A stretch of DNA of 64,000 nucleotides, from positions 1 to 64,000 of the forward strand of contig NZ_WOEZ01000139.1 in assembly GCF_013177735.1 (NCBI RefSeq). Reading direction: 5' to 3'. Positions 8,402 to 16,700 of the stretch are shown here, piece by piece; within the stretch, counting starts at the first letter, position 1, and every line of letters begins with the position of its first letter. The DNA comes from Paraburkholderia elongata. GTDB taxonomy: Bacteria; Pseudomonadota; Gammaproteobacteria; Burkholderiales; Burkholderiaceae. The notes below the pieces were generated by a model. That model had not been told where the DNA came from. It searched no databases and was given only the letters and a program-made list of their open reading frames with translations. The translations under genes were made by a program, and so were the position numbers.

Positions 8402-9526
8402 ATGCAGGTGAAATTGATCGGAGCGGCAGCGCTCATTACATTCGCGAGCGCCGCTCACGCGCAATCTTCGGTGACGCTTTACGGCATCCTTGATTCGGGT
8501 TTCTTGTACCAGAGCAGCTCGGCAGCGTCGTTTAACCCTAAGGCGCCCAATACGGGAAAGGTGTACCGCCTCAAAGACGGCGGCATCTATTCGAGCCTGT
8601 GGGGAATGAAGGGTAGCGAGGACATCGGCGGCGGCTACCATGTCAATTTCAAACTCCAGGGTTCGTTCGACAGTAGCACCGGCAAATCCGGTCTGAGCGA
8701 CACCCCGGGCGCCGCGGCTCAGTTCAACCAGTTTGCGACGATCGGCGTATCGGGACCGTTCGGCACGTTCAACGCGGGTCGGCAGATCGTCCCAATGATC
8801 TATGCGATGGCCGAGACGGATGTACGGTCCTCCCAATACTTCGGCAGTATCCTCACTGCATGGCTGGGTATGAACCAGGCCGCCGGGTGGCCCGGCACCA
8901 GCACAAATGCCGCAATCGGCGCACTGTATGACAGCAACGCGCTGGTTTACCAGTCACCCTCTTTCGGCGGCGCTTCGATCGGATTGGAATACGCGCCGGG
9001 TGGCGTGGCGGGCCAGTTTCAGGGGGGGACGCGCGAGTCCGCGGTGCTCAAGTACTCTAACTACGGTCTGAGCCTGTCCGCTGTGTACTACAACGGACAT
9101 GATACGAATCCGGCTCCGGGTGCGCCATTGACCGGACTCGACAACAACCGGTTCGTCTATCTTGGCGCACTTTATACGCTCCATGGCTTCTCGGTGTCGG
9201 CGTCGTACAGCAACGGCAAGAATCCTGCGCATGCCAATCAGGTCAATATTGATCTCTATTCCGCGGGATTGGGCTATCGCTTCTCCCCGGCGCTTCAGGT
9301 TACCTCGGGCCTTTACTACCTGAAAGACAAGAATAATTCGGCAAATCGCTCGACGGAAATTGCGCTCGGAGCCGAATACAAGCTCTCCGTCAGAACAATG
9401 GTTTACGCACAGGTCGGTCACGTCAATAACAAGGGGACAATGAATCAGACGATCGTCTACGGTCAGCCGGTGGCTCCTGGCGTGACGACGACGGCGGCTA
9501 TGATCGGCCTGCGGCATAGCTTCTGA
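8402..9526 (+). CDS. Outer membrane porin, Gram-negative Porin_4 type
   Basis: 374 residues. A signal peptide (MQVKLIGAAALITFASAAHA) is followed by QSSVTLYGILDSGF, the standard first strand of Burkholderia OpcP/Omp38-type trimeric porins. The motifs SSLWGMKGSEDIGGGYHVNF and FNAGRQIVPMIY continue the family pattern, and the protein ends IGLRHSF with the terminal Phe needed for outer membrane insertion. AGGAGA sits just upstream of the ATG. The neighbouring LuxR-type regulator could control it. A second porin of the family is at 32833. Confidence 0.93.
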   Translation: MQVKLIGAAALITFASAAHAQSSVTLYGILDSGFLYQSSSAASFNPKAPNTGKVYRLKDGGIYSSLWGMKGSEDIGGGYHVNFKLQGSFDSSTGKSGLSDTPGAAAQFNQFATIGVSGPFGTFNAGRQIVPMIYAMAETDVRSSQYFGSILTAWLGMNQAAGWPGTSTNAAIGALYDSNALVYQSPSFGGASIGLEYAPGGVAGQFQGGTRESAVLKYSNYGLSLSAVYYNGHDTNPAPGAPLTGLDNNRFVYLGALYTLHGFSVSASYSNGKNPAHANQVNIDLYSAGLGYRFSPALQVTSGLYYLKDKNNSANRSTEIALGAEYKLSVRTMVYAQVGHVNNKGTMNQTIVYGQPVAPGVTTTAAMIGLRHSF

Positions 9527-9533
9527 GCGGACT

Positions 9534-9728
9534 GTGCACGCACCTATCTACGAGCTTGAGGCGTGGACGAGAGCATGGTATGAAGAAGCCATCAGAATGA
9601 AGTACATTCAGCCGCCATTCACGCCTGACTGTGCAGGAATGGACCAGCTTCGCTACTATTTCCGCGCCGGCTTCTCTCCCGCTGAGGCGGTGCAAGCTTG
9701 CTTTGGCGGTGCAGTTCTCGCACAGTGA
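9534..9728 (+). CDS. Small hypothetical protein (uncertain)
   Basis: 64 codons from a GTG just after the porin stop. The composition (YELEAWTRAWYEEAIRMKYI, then AGMDQLRYYFRAGFSPAEAV) looks protein-like, with an amphipathic helix pattern, but I cannot name a family. Its last residues overlap the start of the EAL remnant in another frame, so its original 3' end may have been lost at that junction. Confidence 0.35.
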   Translation: MHAPIYELEAWTRAWYEEAIRMKYIQPPFTPDCAGMDQLRYYFRAGFSPAEAVQACFGGAVLAQ

Positions 9729-9990
9729 CATCGAAGGCGTGGTCCAGCGTGCTTTGGCCGACTTCGGTTTTCTTCCCGGCTGCACGATAGCCGAAGGCGT
9801 CGAAGACGAAGCAACGCTCGCGTGCTTACGACGCCTGGAATGCGATGAAGTGCAGGGCTACCTGATGGCCAAGCCGATGCCCGAGGATCAGGTTGCGGCG
9901 TTTATCTGTGAGCATGCCGTTTGCGTGTCGCCATCGGCGTCGCCGCCCGAATCTCGTGGCTCCCTGAGTCGAGCGACAGGCCGGGCGTGA
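9709..9990 (+). pseudogene. EAL-domain (c-di-GMP phosphodiesterase) remnant with internal deletion
   Basis: Two separate pieces of an EAL domain are fused in one frame. VQFSHSDIEGVVQRALADFG corresponds to the region just before the ELEITE motif. It is joined directly to TIAEGVEDEATLACLRRLEC and DEVQGYLMAKPMPEDQVAAF, the end of the domain. The 100-plus residues between them, including the DDFGTGYSS metal/substrate loop and the conserved KID region, are missing, and the EAL motif itself is absent. No start codon with a ribosome-binding site precedes it. It cannot be an active phosphodiesterase. Confidence 0.75.
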
Positions 9991-10044
9991 CGACGCCGGC
10001 GAACGGATCGTGTCCTGCCGGGGCCGCGCTGCCCAGCGCGAGCA

Positions 10045-11775
10045 CTACGTCGTGCGAACTTTCACATAGCGTCCGGGCGCCGGTTCGATCGGCTTATGGC
10101 GGGCGCTTCCCGGCCTCGTGCGCGCCTTGACCGATTCTCCAGCGGACGGCTTCAGCCACTCGATCCAGTGGGTCCACCAGCTACCCGGCCGTGTTTCGGC
10201 TGACGCCAGCCACGCATCCGGATCGCCGCTCGAATCGCCACTGGCCCTGAAACTTCGCTTGTTCTTCGACGCAGGATTGACGACCCCAGCTATGTGGCCA
10301 CTCGCGCCGAGAACGAACTGAGTCGGGCCGCCAACCAGCTGTGTGGATCGATAAGCCGATCGCCACGGAACGATGTGATCTTCCTCGGTTGCCAGCACGT
10401 AGGTCGGGGTGTCGATGCGTCCCAGGTCGACGGGCGTGCCGCACATCGTCAAGCGCCCCGGTTTGCACAGGTTGTTCTCCAGGTACATATTGCGCAAATA
10501 CGAGGTGTACATGGGCCCCGGCAGATTCGTGCTGTCGGCGTTCCAGTACAGCAGGTCGAATGCCGGCGGCGACTTTCCCTTCAGGTAGTTCTCGATGACG
10601 TAAGGCCAGATCAGATCGTTTGCTCGCAACGTCTGGAACGTGAACCCAAGTTCCTTGCCGGAGTAGATGCCGCCTCGACCGATTGCACCCTCGCGCTGAG
10701 CGACGCCCGCTTCGTCAATGAGGACGCCCAGCTCGCCAGGTTCTTCGAAATCCAGCATCGTGGTGAGCAACGTGATGCTAGCCACCTTGTCGTCGCCACG
10801 TGCTCGGGAGATCGCGGTAGCCGACGACAGAATAGTGCCTCCCACGCACCAGCCCACCGCGTTGACCTGATCGGCGCGGGTGATCGCCAGCGCAACGTTG
10901 ATGGCCGTCAACGCACCCTGTTCGACGTAGTCGTCCCATGTCGTATGCGCCATCACGGCATCCGGATTGCGCCACGACACCATGAACACGGTCATCCCCT
11001 GTTCGCAGGCAAAGCGCACAAAGGAATTTTCAGGTTGCAGATCGAGAATGTAATACTTGTTGATACAGGGCGGTACTATGACCAGTGGGCGTTTGGCTAC
11101 CCTGTCGGTGAGCGGAGCATACTGGATCAACTGGAATAGATCGTTTTCGAACACGACCGCGCCCTGTGACGCTGCCACGTTGTGTCCGACCTCGTAAGCG
11201 GTCTCGTCCGTGATCGAGATGGTGCCGCGCTGCAGGTCACCAAGCAGGTTCGTGAAGCCCCCACGCAAGCTGTCGCCGCTGGATTCGAACGCGAGCTTGA
11301 GCGCCTCGGGATTGGTCGCGGCGAAATTGGCTGGGCTTAGCGAGTCGATGAACTGCCGTGCGAAGAATTCGAGCTTCCGTTTGTCCTTTTCATTTAGGAC
11401 AACCGCATCGACGACGTCTTCAAGCAAGCGCGCGTTGAGCAGGTAGTTCTGCTTGAGCAGGCTGTACCAGGCATTCTTGCGCCAGTCTTCGGCAAGAAAG
11501 CGGCGGTCACCGCGCTTCGGTGCAATCACGGGCTCGGTTTCCGCGCCCATTGTGCTGGCCAGCGTGCGGGTCCAAACCGACGCCAGCTGTGGCCAGTACG
11601 CCGAGTGCGCCTCGAGCAGCGCCGCAGGAGCGGCTAGTGCTTCCGGAGGCTCCGCTGTAGTGTGCGTGTCACCCTGAGGACTGTCATTCGCATCCAGACC
11701 GGCCATGGCGCGCCAGAACTGCTGCCCGGACTTGATGAATCCCTGTACATATTCAGTGGGTACGTTGAATGACAT
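10045..11775 (-). CDS. phaC: Class I poly(3-hydroxyalkanoate) synthase
   Basis: About 576 residues, normal for class I PhaC. It polymerises (R)-3-hydroxyacyl-CoA into PHA at the granule surface. Visible features: an N-terminal helical region (VQGFIKSGQQFWRAMAGLDA), FFARQFIDSLSPANFAATNP, VIVPPCINKYYILDL, the lipase-box equivalent GWCVGGT with catalytic Cys near residue 309, and the late segment LGASGHIAGVVNP holding the catalytic His. W replaces the more usual Y before the active Cys. The ATG at 11775 lies 2 bp past the phaJ stop; a GTG at 11781 would overlap it. It is co-transcribed with phaJ, which supplies its monomers from beta-oxidation. Confidence 0.93.
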   Translation of the reverse strand: MSFNVPTEYVQGFIKSGQQFWRAMAGLDANDSPQGDTHTTAEPPEALAAPAALLEAHSAYWPQLASVWTRTLASTMGAETEPVIAPKRGDRRFLAEDWRKNAWYSLLKQNYLLNARLLEDVVDAVVLNEKDKRKLEFFARQFIDSLSPANFAATNPEALKLAFESSGDSLRGGFTNLLGDLQRGTISITDETAYEVGHNVAASQGAVVFENDLFQLIQYAPLTDRVAKRPLVIVPPCINKYYILDLQPENSFVRFACEQGMTVFMVSWRNPDAVMAHTTWDDYVEQGALTAINVALAITRADQVNAVGWCVGGTILSSATAISRARGDDKVASITLLTTMLDFEEPGELGVLIDEAGVAQREGAIGRGGIYSGKELGFTFQTLRANDLIWPYVIENYLKGKSPPAFDLLYWNADSTNLPGPMYTSYLRNMYLENNLCKPGRLTMCGTPVDLGRIDTPTYVLATEEDHIVPWRSAYRSTQLVGGPTQFVLGASGHIAGVVNPASKNKRSFRASGDSSGDPDAWLASAETRPGSWWTHWIEWLKPSAGESVKARTRPGSARHKPIEPAPGRYVKVRTT

Positions 11776-11777
11776 GG

Positions 11778-12275
11778 TCACAGCGCCTCGATTGACTGAC
11801 TCACCGTTGCAACCGGTTCGGCGCTGGCCGCGCTTTCAACCAGGCGCCGCGCACGGGACGTGGCCATGACGACCGCTTCGCCGTCGATCACCACTTTTCC
11901 TCCAACCGTACAGACGGTCGACATCACGACGCGGCTCTTTTCCAACTGCAGTTCTTTCACAGCGACCGTTGCATGCACAGTCTCGCCAGGCCGCACCGGT
12001 GCCTTGAAACGCAGGTTCTGTCCGAGGTACACGGTACCGGGGCCCGGGAGGTGCCCGGCAAGGGCCGCGGAAATCACACCCGCGGTCAGCATGCCATGCG
12101 CAATGCGCCCTTTGAACGGGGTGGTCCGCGCGAATTCCTCGTTGATGTGAACGGCGTTGTTGTCGCCCGATGCGGCCGCGAAGAACAGGATATCCGCCTC
12201 CGTAATGGTTTTCGCAAAGGTGGCGCTCATGCCGGCTTCCAGGTCTTCAATGTCGTAACCGCCAATTTCGTTCAT
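11778..12275 (-). CDS. phaJ: (R)-specific enoyl-CoA hydratase, MaoC family
   Basis: 165 residues with a single hot-dog fold. The catalytic hydratase-2 motif is seen in FFAAASGDNNAVHINEEFA followed by GRIAHGML, supplying the Asp and His of the overhanging segment. It hydrates trans-2-enoyl-CoA from beta-oxidation to (R)-3-hydroxyacyl-CoA for PHA synthase. It is the first complete gene of a phaJ-phaC pair. The start is supported by GAGAAAAAG just upstream and by the family N-terminus. A short leader frame copied from an acyl-CoA dehydrogenase stops 7 bp before this start, so translation of the two could be coupled. Confidence 0.9.
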   Translation of the reverse strand: MNEIGGYDIEDLEAGMSATFAKTITEADILFFAAASGDNNAVHINEEFARTTPFKGRIAHGMLTAGVISAALAGHLPGPGTVYLGQNLRFKAPVRPGETVHATVAVKELQLEKSRVVMSTVCTVGGKVVIDGEAVVMATSRARRLVESAASAEPVATVSQSIEAL

Positions 12276-12282
12276 CTTTTTC

Positions 12283-12423
12283 TCAACTTGTTATTACTGA
12301 ATGAATGGACTGACCCTGTCTGTTTTGGAACTCCTCAAAGCCTGGGAGTGCCGACACGGGATCGAAGTGGACAATTTCATTGATGACAAACAGCACGCCC
12401 TTGACCGGTGCCGTATAGCTCAC
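12283..12423 (-). pseudogene. Truncated 5' end of an acyl-CoA dehydrogenase, now a 46-codon leader frame for phaJ
   Basis: From a GTG at 12423 the minus strand reads VSYTAPVKGVLFVINEI, then SALPGFEE, and matches the first ~30 codons of the acyl-CoA dehydrogenase at 2127 (MSYTAPVKDMLFVINEL, SALPGFED). Similarity stops there; about 15 unrelated codons follow to a TGA at 12283-12285, 7 bp before phaJ. The ATG start of the source gene has become GTG. The frame is still open, so a 46-residue peptide could be made, but it lacks every catalytic part of the enzyme. Confidence 0.75.
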
Positions 12424-12586
12424 GATGGATTCCGAAAAAGCGATCGACGAGGGGACGCGGCCTGGGCAGAGTTGATGGCCCGGCGCGGTAACCGTTGAGC
12501 CGATCGTAGTCGCGATTGGACGCGAATCGACTACCTAAAGCGGCCCATCTATTGACAAAGTCGGCCACGACTTGCGAAGCAGGTGG
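12333..12586. repeat. Copy 2 of the 254-bp duplication, upstream of phaJC
   Basis: Collinear with 2037-2290. It carries the first ACAD codons, leader and both operator repeats. Similarity ends on one side inside the coding fragment and on the other just beyond GCGAAGCAGG, where the two regions diverge abruptly. Confidence 0.85.
12537..12566 (-). promoter_or_regulatory. Putative AraC-type operator: direct repeats 21 bp apart (copy 2)
   Basis: On the minus strand GGCCGACTTT (12566-12557) and GGCCGCTTT (12545-12537) keep the 21-bp spacing of copy 1, with TTGTCA again between them. The site stands upstream of the leader frame and phaJC. Confidence 0.5.
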
Positions 12587-12610
12587 CTACCGGTTTCAGA
12601 TCCGCTGCGC

Positions 12611-12883
12611 TCATGCCGCGAGCAAGGACGTGCTCATCATCGGTGCGTCCTGCCGTGGTGGATACACGTTCCACGAACCGTCGCGATGCCGGAAGAAGGT
12701 GATCGCCAAAGAACTTTCAGAGCGGCCTCCGCCAACGCGTATGAAGCGGCTTCGATTCGAAGATGTACGACTGAACTCGATCACTTGCACGGTCCCCTCG
12801 CCACAGTGCCCAAGCCACTTGTCGATCAACCTCCGCAAAGAACTCTCACCGTTTCGCATGGCGCTTTCCCTGAAAAGTAACAC
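12611..12883 (-). CDS. Small conserved-looking hypothetical protein
   Basis: 90 codons from 12883; an internal ATG at 12859 is an alternative start. The core (SLRRLIDKWLG, VIEFSRTSSNRSRFIRV, ITFFRHRDGSWNVYPP) resembles a short Burkholderia family I remember as uncharacterised, with a basic middle and an aromatic FFRHxDGSWxV(F/Y)PP end. No signal peptide or membrane segment is present. It lies on the same strand as phaJC, upstream of the duplicated operator, so it is probably a separate transcription unit. Function unknown. Confidence 0.5.
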   Translation of the reverse strand: MLLFRESAMRNGESSLRRLIDKWLGHCGEGTVQVIEFSRTSSNRSRFIRVGGGRSESSLAITFFRHRDGSWNVYPPRQDAPMMSTSLLAA

Positions 12884-13176
12884 CGGGCGCCTGCCTGGCG
12901 CCGAGGCGACCAGGAACGCCGCATGCCCGAAATCATCGAGACGGTTGTGTCCAATGATTTTTTCCGCCTCTGGCGGTGGACGGCGTATCCACGCCTTTCC
13001 CTTGTTGCTTAAGTGAAGTCTAGGGCGTGCCGTTCCTGGCCGCCCCCCTCCTCATGGGAGGGCGGAGACCGTCTGAGGGTGCGACGTCGGCCCGTTGCGC
13101 CCCAGGCTGCTTCCACTGTCGCTTCATTGCACGTCAATGCGCTCAGCTTTGGCGATCGGCGCATGCTGCGTGTGAT
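12884..13176. other. Gene-poor stretch with an intergenic C-rich hairpin (copy 3)
   Basis: No convincing gene is visible. At 13046-13062 CCCTCC, a 5-nt loop and GGAGGG form a 6-bp stem extended by CCG/CGG with mispairs, related to the hairpins at 5429 and 8286. Nothing else is recognised. Confidence 0.5.
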
Positions 13177-13208
13177 CTCAAAAATGAAATCCGCATTTCA
13201 TTTTTGAG
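13177..13208. promoter_or_regulatory. Perfect 14-bp inverted repeat, putative IclR-like operator
   Basis: CTCAAAAATGAAAT (13177-13190), loop CCGC, ATTTCATTTTTGAG (13195-13208). It ends 1 bp before a TTGACA -35 hexamer (13210-13215). The half-site AATGAAA...TTTCATT resembles operators of IclR-family repressors such as KdgR. It is AT-rich in GC-rich surroundings and no T-run follows, so an operator fits better than a terminator. Confidence 0.55.
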
Positions 13209-13209
13209 G

Positions 13210-13238
13210 TTGACATCGCACCGCCAAGAAATAATTGT
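13210..13238 (+). promoter_or_regulatory. Possible sigma-70 promoter upstream of the small gene and pyruvate carboxylase
   Basis: A consensus TTGACA at 13210-13215 is followed, 16-17 bp on, by only a weak -10 (TAATTG/AATTGT near 13232-13238) in an AT-rich tract. The adjacent inverted repeat suggests regulation at this site. Confidence 0.4.
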
Positions 13239-13352
13239 TATTTTAAATCAATGATCTAGATGCTTGATGCGGTCTTGGCCCACTCCTTGCGGGTAGCTGT
13301 CCAGAGAGCGGCGTATTGCTGCAGTCAGCTTTTTCAATCGGGAAATCCAGCG

Positions 13353-13553
13353 ATGACTAATGACGGACAAAACGGAACGAGGACGCGATACGTCGAGTCC
13401 CCGGAACACGGGGGCAGGATGGAAGCCAACCCGGCGGCAGACAATCGTCCCGAAAGCGTGGCAAACCATGGCCGGACCAACTGGGCCTGGGCTAACGGCA
13501 GATCGGGCTACGACTGGATGGATTCGCACTACCTCTTCACTGACGTCGCCTGA
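13353..13553 (+). CDS. Small protein of unknown function with WAWA...DWMDxH signature (copy B)
   Basis: 66 codons starting MTNDGQNGTRTRYVESPEHG. The C-terminal part, TNWAWANGRSGYDWMDSH followed by YLFTDVA, matches the small gene at 3463-3702 (ATWAWAESSRHFDWMDWH). The N-terminal part is polar and low in complexity and differs between the copies. It lies between the inverted repeat/TTGACA site and pyruvate carboxylase, 169 bp upstream of the latter on the same strand, so the two may share a transcript. Family not recognised; no signal peptide or membrane helix. Confidence 0.5.
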   Translation: MTNDGQNGTRTRYVESPEHGGRMEANPAADNRPESVANHGRTNWAWANGRSGYDWMDSHYLFTDVA

Positions 13554-13722
13554 ATCTCCGGTCGCCAGCAGTGCACCTCCCGTTCGCGCCGGAGGGTCTC
13601 GCTCGAGTGCACCACCCCTGAGGGGCCTGATGACCCGCCGGCGCATCGCGCCATTCGCAGCCATACCGTGCAAGATGCGCACGCTATGGCTGCGCTCCTG
13701 GACTGCTTCGCTTCTACAGACA

Positions 13723-16700
13723 ATGAATAATCCTCTGATCAGATCCCTGCTGATAGCCAATCGCTCGGAAATCTCCATCCGCGTCATGCGTGCCGCCGCG
13801 GAGATGAACATCCGCACGATCGCCATCTATTCGAAGGAGGACCGCCTCGCTCTGCATCGCTTCAAGGCGGACGAGAGCTATCTGGTAGGTGAAGGCAAAA
13901 AACCGCTCGCGGCCTATCTCGACATCGACGACATCCTGCGGATCGCGATGCAGGCAAAGGTCGACGCGATCCACCCCGGTTATGGCTTTCTCTCCGAGAA
14001 TCCCGACTTCGCGCAGGCGGTCATCGATGCCGGAATCCGCTGGATCGGTCCGTCGCCTGAGGTGATGCGCATGCTGGGCAACAAAGTGGCGGCCCGTAAC
14101 GCGGCTGTCGCGGCGGGTGTGCCGGTGATGCCGGCAACCCCGCCATTGCCCCACGACCTGCAGGAATGCATGCGCCTCGCAGCCGGAATCGGCTACCCGC
14201 TGATGCTCAAGGCGAGTTGGGGCGGGGGCGGAAGAGGGATGCGGGTTCTGGAGAGCGAGGACGATCTCGAATCCGCGCTCGTCGCAGCCCGACGCGAAGC
14301 ACTGGCGGCGTTCGGCAACGACGAAGTGTATGTGGAGAAGCTGGTGCGCAATGCACGCCACGTCGAGGTGCAGATACTCGGCGATATGCATGGCGATCTC
14401 GTGCATCTCCATGAGCGCGACTGCACGGTGCAGCGGCGCAACCAGAAAGTGGTGGAGCGCGCCCCCGCACCGTACCTCGATGACGCTGGCCGCGCGCTGC
14501 TCTGCGATTCGGCGTTGCGGTTGATGCGCGCGGTCGGGTACACCCATGCAGGCACGGTCGAGTTCCTGATGGATGCCGACTCCGGCCAGTTTTACTTTAT
14601 CGAGGTGAACCCGCGCATCCAGGTCGAGCACACGGTCACCGAGATGATCACCGGGGTCGATATCGTCAAGGCGCAGATCCGTATCACGGAAGGCGGCAGG
14701 ATCGGCATGATCGAAGACACGCTCGACGAGCGCGGTGTCGTCAGGGTGCGCGCGGCGGGCGTGCCGGCGCAACCGGACATTCCGCTCAACGGCCACGCGC
14801 TGCAATGCCGGATCACGACCGAAGATCCCGAGAACGGCTTCTTGCCGGACTACGGCAGGCTCACCGCTTACCGCAGCGCGGCGGGATTCGGTGTCCGCCT
14901 TGACGCCGGCACCGCCTATGGCGGCGCGGTGATCACGCCGTATTACGACTCGCTGCTGGTCAAGGTGACCACGTGGGCGCCGACCGCTGCCGAGTCGATC
15001 AGACGGATGGACCGGGCGCTGCGCGAGTTCCGGATTCGCGGTGTCGCGTCGAACCTGCAATTCCTTGAAAACCTAGTCAATCATCCCGCCTTCGGGCGAG
15101 GCGATGTCACGACGCGCTTCATCGACCTGACGCCGGAACTGCTCGCATTCGCAAAGCGGCGTGACCGCGCGACCAAGCTGTTGCGCTATCTTGGCGAGGT
15201 CAGCGTCAACGGGCATACGGAGATGAGTGGCCGTTCGTTACCTTCGTTGCCGATGTCGAGGCCGGTGCTGCCGGCGCTCGACACTGTGTCCCCGTTGCCA
15301 CCGGGTACACGCGACCGGTTGCGCGAACTCGGACCAGAGAAGTTCGCGCGCTGGATGCTGGACCAGAAGCAGGTTCTGCTGACCGATACGACGATGCGCG
15401 ACGCGCACCAGTCGTTATTCGCGACGCGCATGCGCACGGCCGATATGCTGCCGATCGCGCCGTTCTACGCCCGCGAACTCCCGGAACTCTTCTCGATGGA
15501 ATGCTGGGGCGGCGCAACCTTCGATGTTGCACTGCGCTTTCTCAAGGAGGACCCATGGCAACGCCTCGCGCAGTTACGCGAACGGGTGCCCAACATCCTG
15601 TTCCAGATGTTGCTGCGCGGCTCGAATGCGGTGGGATACACGAACTACGCGGATAACGTCGTACGGTTCTTCGTCAGCCAGGCCGCGAGTGCCGGAGTCG
15701 ACCTCTTTCGTGTCTTCGATTCGCTGAACTGGGTGCGCAATATGCGCGTGGCGATCGACGCAGTGCGCGAAAGCGGAGCGCTGTGCGAAGGAGCGATCTG
15801 CTACACCGGCGATCTGTTCGACGGCTCGCGTTCGAAGTATAACCTGAACTATTACGTGGGAATTGCGCGCGAACTGCAAGACGCCGGCGTGCATATCCTG
15901 GGCATCAAGGACATGGCGGGTATCTGCCGCCCGCAGGCCGCCGCTGCGCTCGTGAAAGCGCTCAAGGAAGAAACCGGCTTGCCCGTGCACTTCCATACGC
16001 ACGACACCAGTGGCATCTCGGCGGCTTCGGCGCTGGCCGCGATCAACGCCGGCTGCGATGCGGTGGACGGCGCGCTCGACGCGATGAGCGGTCTGACGTC
16101 GCAACCTAACCTGTCGAGTATCGCCGCGGCACTCGCGGGCAGCGAGCGCGATCCGGGTTTGAGCCTCGAACGGTTGCACGAAGCGTCGACGTACTGGGAG
16201 GGTGTGCGTCGCTACTACGCGCCGTTCGAATCGGAGATACGGGCTGGCACCGCCGATGTCTATCGTCATGAAATGCCAGGCGGCCAGTACACGAACCTGC
16301 GTGAGCAGGCGCGCTCGCTCGGTATCGAACATCGCTGGACCGAGGTGTCGCGCGCGTACGCCGATGTCAACCGGATGTTCGGCGACATCGTCAAGGTGAC
16401 GCCGACCTCCAAGGTGGTCGGTGACATGGCGTTGATGATGGTGGCCAACGACCTCAGCGCCGCCGACGTGTGCGATCCCGCCAAGGAAGTCGCGTTTCCC
16501 GAGTCCGTTGTCTCGCTGTTCAAGGGGGAGCTCGGCTTTCCGCCCGACGGCTTTCCGGTGGGATTGTCACGCAAGGTGCTGAGGGGCGAGCCACCTGCGC
16601 CTTACCGGCCTGGCGACGCGCTTGCAGCGGTCGATCTGGAAGCGGCGCGTACGCAGGGCAACGCTGACTGCGAACACAAACTGGACGATCAGCAGCTGGC

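Noticed and set aside
12516..13016. 166-codon plus-strand frame
   Set aside because: It overlaps the operator duplication and the better-supported small minus-strand gene at 12611-12883.
13714..15060. 448-codon frame antisense to pyruvate carboxylase
   Set aside because: Its His/Arg/Asp-rich composition mirrors the biotin carboxylase codons; no motif is present.
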